NCBI GenBank assembly: GCA_002410715.1
Contig: DHOG01000162.1
Span: 1 to 19,387, forward strand
Origin: Ruminococcaceae bacterium UBA5396
GTDB taxonomy: Bacteria; Bacillota; Clostridia; Oscillospirales; Acutalibacteraceae
Length of the DNA stretch: 19,387 nucleotides
Reading direction: 5' to 3'
How positions within the stretch are numbered: the stretch's first letter is position 1; each line of letters begins with the position of its first letter. The position numbers and the translations under genes are program-made. The notes under the pieces are model-generated. The model was not told the origin of the DNA. It saw only the letters and a list, made by a program, of their open reading frames with translations, and made no database searches. This document shows positions 1 to 4,949 of this stretch, one piece after another.

Positions 1-32
1 ACTACTTTTATATAATACGAGGAGTGTTTACA

Positions 33-1093
33 ATGAATACATACTTTAAATTGCTCAGCCAACGCAAATTTGATGAGGCTGACGAGTATAGAAAAACATT
101 AGTACCTCAAAGGCTTGTAAAGTTTATTTCCTTGACTTCTGATGAAAAACTTAATGAAAAGAAGTTTACTTCTTTGCCTCATAATCAGATTTGGTTTTCA
201 CATGTATCAACGCTTAACGACCCATATGAATTTGAATGTATGTATATTAATCACGAGGAACTGAAGAAGCACGGATATGATGACTATATTATATAAAAAT
301 TTGAAGAGTTAGTATGTCATAAAATGAAACTTGGGCGGTGACATCGTTATCAGCTAATTCATTTGATTGTCTTCCAATGTGGGCTTATTACACAAATAAT
401 TGTGAGGGATTTTGCGTCGAATATGAAGTGCTGAATCCTCAATTAATACTTCCTGTTGGCTATGAACCCAAAAGGATTTCGTTAGCTTCTATTATAGCAG
501 ATTTCTATTCGGAATTTCACAAAATGCAAGAAAACGGAGAAAAAACAAATCCTGAGGTGGAGTTTTATGCTACATTACTAAAACAACAGTTATACTTGAA
601 ACATGAATCATGGAAAGCCGAAAAAGAATTTAGAATTATTTATCCGATATCATCAGGCTTAGGAAAAAATATTAATATCTCAGTTTTAGGTCTAAAAACA
701 AATAGGATCTGTGCAGGATATAACTATTCAAGCGAACATAAGGACAAACTAAAAGAGATATGTTCTGTATTGGCTCAATTCCATCCGAACCTTGCATCGT
801 ATTCTAACATTACTGGCGGGATTGATCGGCTTGTTTTTCGAAAAACGGGAACAGAGTGTGTTTGTTATGGAATTGATAGATATTTCACGGCGTATTTATC
901 GGCCAAAGCCGGAAAAAGCCAGGCGAAAGTTTCAACACTATGCTATTGGGGACGGTATTTTTGCCGTTTTGCGAAGGTGTTCCGTTGGAATTGCTGTTTT
1001 TTTCGTAAAGCCCGAGCTTTCAAACCAATTGCCTTTCTTTCCCACTTAAAAAATGGGGAAACTCAAATCACCTTATTATTGCTTTCTAATTGA
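33..1093 (+). pseudogene. DUF2971-family protein, broken by a stop, a frameshift and a replaced tail
   Basis: The first part starts at ATG 33, eight bases after GAGGAG (19-24), and reads in one frame to TAA 294-296. It contains the DUF2971 signature IWFSHVSTLNDPYEF. Past the stop the same frame continues as KFEELVCHKMKLG. The family resemblance then resumes in another frame from about 338 (SLSANSFDCLPMWAYYTNN, followed by GFCVEYEV and later EFRIIYP), so one nonsense change and one frameshift, perhaps with a small deletion, separate two halves of one ancestral gene. After about 775 the protein no longer resembles the family: the reading frame runs on to 1093 through cysteine- and arginine-rich sequence that looks like non-coding DNA. 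DUF2971 proteins have no settled function to my knowledge; some occur near defence genes. The family call is confident, and inactivation is very likely unless sequencing errors explain it. Confidence 0.8.
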
Positions 1094-1203
1094 ATTTCGG
1101 TTACCATAGACGTAATAGATTACTTTGTAATAAAGCCGTCTTATAACGTGGCTTGTAATTGAACTGCATCTTTCAAAAGATGTAAATCAAAATGTCCCTT
1201 ACC

Positions 1204-1391
1204 TTATCTCTGCGCTGACGCACTATAGCTCTTCCCATTCTTTTGTAAAGTAATTCACCAAATTGTTCGGACCCATAACTTTAATGGTTTGTGAGTATCT
1301 TGGAATATCGTTTCGGCTATATTGTGGTTTGGCTCGTCAAGTGGATACCCATATTATTTGTGGTAACTTGATTTTTACAGAGTTGAAGCTC
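1204..1391 (-). mobile_element. Remnant of an IS1595/ISXO2-type transposase N-terminus
   Basis: Reading the minus strand from 1338 downwards gives ETIFQDTHKPLKLWVRTIW, then a stop at 1257-1255, then ITLQKNGKSYSASAQR up to a stop at 1206-1204. This matches the order of landmarks I know from ISXO2-like (IS1595 family) transposases just after their zinc ribbon: a TIF..T..PL..WF.AIW block, then (V/I)T.QKNG, then an LQR-like end. Immediately upstream in another frame (1391 down to 1320) is LCKNQ...SQTTI, resembling the end of the zinc-ribbon region. The fragment therefore carries at least one frameshift and one nonsense codon and lacks the catalytic domain. The match is from memory of the family pattern, not a search. 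It indicates past insertion-sequence activity in the flank. Confidence 0.5.
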
Positions 1392-1408
1392 TTTTTCTAT
1401 TGCTTTTC

Positions 1409-1425
1409 TTCACTTTTTAAGTGAA
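1409..1425. repeat. Short perfect inverted repeat (7-base arms)
   Basis: TTCACTT at 1409-1415 and AAGTGAA at 1419-1425 are exact complements separated by TTT. No T-run follows on either strand, so it is not a convincing intrinsic terminator. It lies next to the transposase remnant and could be an element end or a simple protein-binding palindrome. Confidence 0.4.
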
Positions 1426-1498
1426 AGCGGTAAAAGGTGAAAATACTGTTGCGGTGTCAGGTGCGTTTTTTATATTGTGATGAATAATTGGGGTTTAT

Positions 1499-1523
1499 AT
1501 TATTATTTTTATAAAATAATAAT
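1499..1523. repeat. AT-only perfect hairpin, 11-bp arms
   Basis: Bases 1499-1509 and 1513-1523 are perfect reverse complements made only of A and T, with a three-base loop (TAT). It sits about 180 bases upstream of the lacI-family gene and downstream of the decayed flank. There is no GC core and no following T-run, so a classical terminator is unlikely. It may be a cruciform-forming spacer or an old insertion end. The rest of 1094-1600 shows no gene apart from the transposase remnant. Confidence 0.5.
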
Positions 1524-1605
1524 TGGGATGATTCGTTTACGGATGATGTTATGCCCATAAGGGGAGTGATGGGGGGCCGAAGACAATAGGGTTTCAGATC
1601 GCATT

Positions 1606-1634
1606 TTGGTAAATTGTGTTATATACACTAGTAT
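1606..1634 (+). promoter_or_regulatory. Candidate sigma-A promoter of the LacI-family gene
   Basis: TTGGTA (1606-1611) and TAGTAT (1629-1634) are separated by 17 bases, a plausible -35/-10 pair about 70 bases before the start codon. The spacer contains the interrupted palindrome GTGT-TATAT-ACAC (1616-1628), a possible binding site. It does not resemble the AAACGTTT sites downstream of the gene, so autoregulation through the same operator is not indicated. Confidence 0.35.
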
Positions 1635-1702
1635 TCAGGAGCCTCGCTTCGAATCCGGCATAAGGATACCCATACACTGATTTTGAAAGGAGTGGATTCG
1701 AT

Positions 1703-2713
1703 ATGGTAACAATTAAAGATTTAGCCAAACAGGCAGGCGTATCGATTGCAACGGTATCACATGCACTAAACGAAACGGGCAATATTAGCGCAGAAACACG
1801 CAAGTTGATACAGAATCTTGCTTTAGAAATGAATTATATTCCGAACATTAATGCGAAGTTAATGAGAAGAAAGCAGACAAAAACCGTGGGTTTATTTGTC
1901 TCGTTTTTTTCCGGATCATTTTTTATGTATCTAACCGAGTCGATATACCATTTTCTAAGGATACGTGATTATGATTTGGAGCTACATATCATGAAGGAGG
2001 GAGGGGATAATTTAATTTCGAAGTTATTATCCTCAAATATTGACGCGGCCATTTTACTGCATTACAATTTTGACGATAAGGATGCAATGCGGATTAATGA
2101 TCTAGTGGCAAAAGAAAATATGCCATTGGTTTATCTCGATCGCGAAACAACCGCAGACAAATCCTCTTGCGTGGTTATTGATAATGCAGTAGGGATCAAA
2201 CATATTGTTGAGCATTTAGCCGAAACCGGGCATAAGAAAATCGCCTATTTGCGCGGGGAGAATTGCTATGATGATCGTAAGCGATATGAGGCGTATTGCG
2301 AGGCAATGAGCAGGCTCCACCTGGAAATCCGCAGTGAATGGCAGTTTGACGCCATGGAATTCACCGAATGGGCAAGTTACCATTACATGAAATCGACAAT
2401 TCCCTCTCTGACGGAGTTCCCGGATGCCATTTGCTGCGCCAATGACTGCCTTGCAATTGGTTGTATCAAAGCGCTGCAGTCTTTTGGATATCAAGTACCA
2501 AATGATATCAGCGTGACAGGCTTTGATAACCTAATGCCGGCTATGCTGTCGGATATCCCACTTACTACTGTGCAATATCCTGTGAGCCGGATGGGGCAAT
2601 TGGCTGTTAGCGAAACATTTCGTTTGATGGAGCCCGGAGAAAAGGGGAAGCTGCTTTGGACGGAAACAAAGTTTATTAAGCAGGATTCTACAATGTTACG
2701 GCTGGATAAGTAA
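1703..2713 (+). CDS. LacI/PurR-family transcriptional regulator
   Basis: A 336-residue protein of normal length for the family. Residues 3-23 form the LacI helix-turn-helix (TIKDLAKQAGVSIATVSHAL). The hinge (about 47-60, NINAKLMRRKQ) carries Leu53, aligned with the PurR/LacI leucine that wedges into the central CpG of the operator. Residues 61-330 are a periplasmic-binding-protein-like effector domain, with CANDCLAIG and SVTGFDNL motifs near 245 and 275, so a sugar or glycan fragment is the likely inducer. The ATG at 1703 is preceded by AAAGGAG (1686-1692). The TVSH recognition segment is the PurR-type version, and PurR-like proteins bind boxes centred on AAACGTTT; exactly such boxes occur downstream of this gene at 2731 and 2911. 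The inferred role is local repressor of the transport and hydrolase block that follows. The effector sugar cannot be read from sequence. Confidence 0.93.
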   Translation: MVTIKDLAKQAGVSIATVSHALNETGNISAETRKLIQNLALEMNYIPNINAKLMRRKQTKTVGLFVSFFSGSFFMYLTESIYHFLRIRDYDLELHIMKEGGDNLISKLLSSNIDAAILLHYNFDDKDAMRINDLVAKENMPLVYLDRETTADKSSCVVIDNAVGIKHIVEHLAETGHKKIAYLRGENCYDDRKRYEAYCEAMSRLHLEIRSEWQFDAMEFTEWASYHYMKSTIPSLTEFPDAICCANDCLAIGCIKALQSFGYQVPNDISVTGFDNLMPAMLSDIPLTTVQYPVSRMGQLAVSETFRLMEPGEKGKLLWTETKFIKQDSTMLRLDK

Positions 2714-2723
2714 TTTTTTTGTA

Positions 2724-2751
2724 ATTAATGAAACGTTTAACTGGTTATAAT
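2724..2751 (+). promoter_or_regulatory. Promoter-like element with LacI-type operator in its spacer (site 1)
   Basis: The 12-mer TGAAACGTTTAA lies at 2729-2740, with the palindromic core AAACGTTT at 2731-2738. A perfect -10 hexamer TATAAT follows at 2746-2751. The -35 region (ATTAAT at 2724-2729, 16-base spacer) is poor. A repressor bound at the core would sit between -35 and -10, a standard repression geometry. The central CG spacing does not fit the catabolite-response consensus (one base short on the left arm), favouring the local LacI-type regulator over CcpA. Confidence 0.5.
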
Positions 2752-2880
2752 GCACATTATATACAGCAAAACAGGCAGCAATTATTGGTGAAACTTAGGG
2801 TATACAACATCCGTAATAATCCTATATAATATACTCAATGTAACAAATGCACATAACTAACTAATAAAATATGCAATTAG

Positions 2881-2920
2881 TTGTACTAGGCACGTAAAAT
2901 AATATAAGTAAAACGTTTAA
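2881..2920 (+). promoter_or_regulatory. Main operon promoter with LacI-type operator over the start point (site 2)
   Basis: TTGTAC (2881-2886) and TATAAG (2903-2908) are 16 bases apart, a good sigma-A-like pair. The 12-mer TAAAACGTTTAA occupies 2909-2920, with core AAACGTTT at 2911-2918, so it covers the predicted transcription start. The ten bases AAACGTTTAA are identical to site 1, exactly 180 bases upstream. Transcription from here would give a leader of about 200 bases before the first binding-protein gene. Confidence 0.6.
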
Positions 2921-3036
2921 TCTAATCTTAAATGCGAATCAGAGAACAACAGGTGATCCCGAGAATTTATAGTTTGTAAGTTTGGTGACCGGGTGGTTGA
3001 AGCGTGATGTATTTTTCACTGACAGGAGGTGTGCCT

Positions 3037-3078
3037 TTGAGTAGCTGGCTGATTCCAGTAGGCAGGATCTTTATGTAG
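3037..3078 (+). CDS. Candidate 13-residue leader peptide
   Basis: AGGAGG at 3024-3029 is followed seven bases later by TTG 3037, opening a 13-codon frame, MSSWLIPVGRIFM, ending at TAG 3076-3078. This ribosome binding site is stronger than that of the downstream gene. The short frame overlaps a stem (GCCT 3033-3036 with AGGC 3060-3063, plus CTGG 3045-3048 with CCAG 3055-3058), and its stop codon lies in the left arm of a second weak hairpin. It resembles a regulatory uORF, but there is no run of one codon that would point to an amino acid signal. The alternative is a chance Shine-Dalgarno in a structured leader. Confidence 0.35.
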   Translation: MSSWLIPVGRIFM

Positions 3079-3104
3079 CGTAAACCCTACTAAATTAATT
3101 TTTT
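3075..3104 (+). terminator. Weak hairpin plus T6 tract in the leader, possible attenuator
   Basis: GTAGCG (3075-3080) can pair with CCCTAC (3085-3090) around a TAAA loop with one C-C mismatch, and a T6 run follows at 3099-3104. The stem is short and the T-run starts nine bases after it, so termination would be weak at best. Its position at the stop codon of the 13-codon frame makes translation-dependent attenuation conceivable, but this is speculative. Confidence 0.2.
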
Positions 3105-3121
3105 AAAGGATGATGATTGGG

Positions 3122-4747
3122 ATGAAACACAGAATATGTGGCATTTTACTGAGCTTTTGCATTTTGCTAACTCTGCTCGCAGCTTGCTCCTCGAAACCAG
3201 AAGAATCCGGTAAGAATCTAGACCCGACTTCAACGGGCTTGCAAACGTCGACACAAAAAGACCAGATTGGGACAGAAACCGGAAATGAAACGCAGTCTAG
3301 TTCAGACCCTTCCGCTAAAACTATCAGCTCTGGAAAAAGGGATCAAACCGGAGACTCAAGTACAGTCGCTACCTCAAGTACAGTCGCTACCGGCAAGGAT
3401 TCAAATGCTCGCTACGATATTAAGGGTGAAGTTACTGTCGCCATTGACACTGCACGCGCTACCGACTTTAAGGGATTGTTTGATAATTTTTCTTCGGTGT
3501 ATCCCAACATAAAGTTGAACTTTAAATACTTTCAACATAAAAACACCGGTGGAAGCAACGAGGATAACGCTATGGAATTTCTCACATCCTGTGCTGCTAC
3601 CAATACCATGCCGGACGTTGTTTTTGATGATGCCGGTTTCATGACGTTTTATTTATCACAAGGCTGGGTACATCCATTAAATAATTTTATTAAAAATGAT
3701 AGCGATTATAATTATGTGCCAAGGAATTTGATTGAGAGCCTTACCTTTAGAAATAAGCTTTATGCATTACCAGGTTCGCTGCATTTTAACGGTGTGTATG
3801 TCAATATGGATTTAATTGACGAGCTTAACATGAAAAAGCCATCTTTAAGCTGGACCATGAACGACATGGCGCAATATCTCCGTAAAGCCACCACCGATAA
3901 ATATTCAGGCACAAATGAAATCTCTAATATGCAGGTGCTGCATTATTCGGGGATATACGGTACGAGAACCGATACTACAACGCTTGGATATAATTACAAG
4001 AGTCGCAGCTTTGATTTGTCCGGGCTCAGAAAAGCAGTCAACTATGTCAAACAGCTCAATCAAGTTCCGGGGTTAGTCACCGGCAAGATGTCCCCCGATG
4101 ACTTCGCGAGCAAGTTCGGGGCGACCGGCGTGTCGGTTATTGAGCGTGGCTTGGTTCTTCTCCGTCTTGGGGTTGGCACTTGGATTCTAAATACCGATAA
4201 TTCAAAGACTTCATATAAGCGGGTACTTTGGACTCCTCCCCAAGAAAAAAAAGGACGCATCGGAATGCACATGGATTATTCCTTCATGACATCCACGGCG
4301 AAAAACCCTGAGGCTGCCTTTCAAGTGTTGCGTTATATTACTTACAGTAGTGAAGGCAATCTGGCGCGTTTGAGCATGTATGATAAAGCCAACAAAGGCA
4401 AATACGAACTAAAAAGTCCGTATTACATCCCGGCAACACAACACCCTGCAGTCAAAAAGAAGTTTGAAACCCTGCCCAATATCGGAGAATATGAGAAGTA
4501 TTGCTTTAACAACATGCAGAATTGTTTCCGCGTAGATCCGGAAAAATTTATTCCGAACTGGCTGGATATGTTCAACGGTATGTTTGTTCCCGAAGTCAGT
4601 AAGGTGATGAACGGTGAATCTGATCTGGATTCCACCATCACCAACTTGCAGAGAAGCATGACGTCTTATATGAACGGCAAATGGAAAGCTTTTGATGACA
4701 AGCTGGCGAAAATTCAGGCGGATTTTGAAAAGAAACATAAAAAATAA
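3122..4747 (+). CDS. Sugar ABC transporter substrate-binding lipoprotein (family 1)
   Basis: Extracytoplasmic binding protein that captures an oligosaccharide and delivers it to a permease pair. From ATG 3122 it has 541 residues: a basic start (MKHR), a hydrophobic stretch and the lipobox LLAAC, so it is lipid-anchored at Cys22. A Ser/Thr/Gly-rich linker (about 23-95) precedes the binding domain, which begins near GEVTVAIDTARA and covers the rest. ATGs at 3110 and 3113 are in frame, but they overlap or nearly touch AAAGGA (3105-3110), whereas 3122 lies 11 bases after it and gives a canonical signal peptide; I prefer 3122. The linker contains an 18-base tandem duplication (3355-3390). It is the first structural gene after the operator region, and a 202-base gap separates it from the next gene. 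The substrate is unknown; the neighbouring GH30 suggests a beta-glucan fragment. Confidence 0.9.
   Translation: MKHRICGILLSFCILLTLLAACSSKPEESGKNLDPTSTGLQTSTQKDQIGTETGNETQSSSDPSAKTISSGKRDQTGDSSTVATSSTVATGKDSNARYDIKGEVTVAIDTARATDFKGLFDNFSSVYPNIKLNFKYFQHKNTGGSNEDNAMEFLTSCAATNTMPDVVFDDAGFMTFYLSQGWVHPLNNFIKNDSDYNYVPRNLIESLTFRNKLYALPGSLHFNGVYVNMDLIDELNMKKPSLSWTMNDMAQYLRKATTDKYSGTNEISNMQVLHYSGIYGTRTDTTTLGYNYKSRSFDLSGLRKAVNYVKQLNQVPGLVTGKMSPDDFASKFGATGVSVIERGLVLLRLGVGTWILNTDNSKTSYKRVLWTPPQEKKGRIGMHMDYSFMTSTAKNPEAAFQVLRYITYSSEGNLARLSMYDKANKGKYELKSPYYIPATQHPAVKKKFETLPNIGEYEKYCFNNMQNCFRVDPEKFIPNWLDMFNGMFVPEVSKVMNGESDLDSTITNLQRSMTSYMNGKWKAFDDKLAKIQADFEKKHKK
3355..3390 (+). repeat. 18-base perfect tandem duplication in a linker
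   Basis: CTCAAGTACAGTCGCTAC occurs twice back to back (3355-3372 and 3373-3390), duplicating six residues of the Ser/Thr linker (STVATS pattern). It is in frame and exact, so probably a recent slippage event that changes only linker length. Confidence 0.9.
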
Positions 4748-4949
4748 CACTCCGCTGATATTATCTGCGAGGGTATTGATAAGCATATAAATTTTTCTGT
4801 AAACACGCACTGTTTCAAACAAGGCAGAAGAGGAATCTAAGAGTGAAACCCGCGGCTATCTCGAACAAATCGCGCGGAACAGTTGCATATAACCATTTGT
4901 TCAGTTTCCAGAGCAGGCTTTTCAATGCGGAGAAAGGTATGGTTGCACG
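4748..4949 (+). other. Intergenic gap with an 8-bp inverted repeat
   Basis: This 202-base stretch between the two binding-protein genes holds no supportable gene. GAACAAAT (4863-4870) and ATTTGTTC (4895-4902) are perfect complements around a 24-base loop, inside which GTT and AAC could pair again. A separate palindrome TGTTT-C-AAACA lies at 4811-4821. No T-run follows the stem, so it looks more like an RNA-processing, stability or protein-binding element than a terminator. I see no AAACGTTT operator here and no convincing promoter. Confidence 0.4.

Noticed and set aside
294..340. Programmed frameshift or stop read-through in the DUF2971 gene
   Set aside because: There is no slippery heptamer with a following structure, and two separate lesions plus a lost C-terminus fit decay better than recoding.
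792..1049. 85-residue plus-strand open frame at the tail of the broken DUF2971 gene
   Set aside because: No ribosome binding site and no domain I can name; overlaps another open frame. Kept only as an unexplained segment.
1648..1656. TTCGAATCC resembling a tRNA T-arm
   Set aside because: No acceptor, D-arm or anticodon stem can be built around it; only the nine-base motif matches.
2729..2920. AAACGTTT sites as CcpA catabolite-response elements
   Set aside because: The cre consensus needs TG followed by four bases before the central CG; both sites have one base fewer or lack the TG, so a dedicated LacI-type operator fits better.
3110..3121. ATG 3110 or 3113 as the start of the first binding protein
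   Set aside because: These overlap or touch the AAAGGA ribosome binding site; ATG 3122 has workable spacing and gives a canonical lipoprotein signal.
4409..4822. 137-residue minus-strand open frame opposite the first binding-protein gene
   Set aside because: It lies almost entirely antisense to a clearly coding lipoprotein, has no recognisable domain and no ribosome binding site; a shadow frame.
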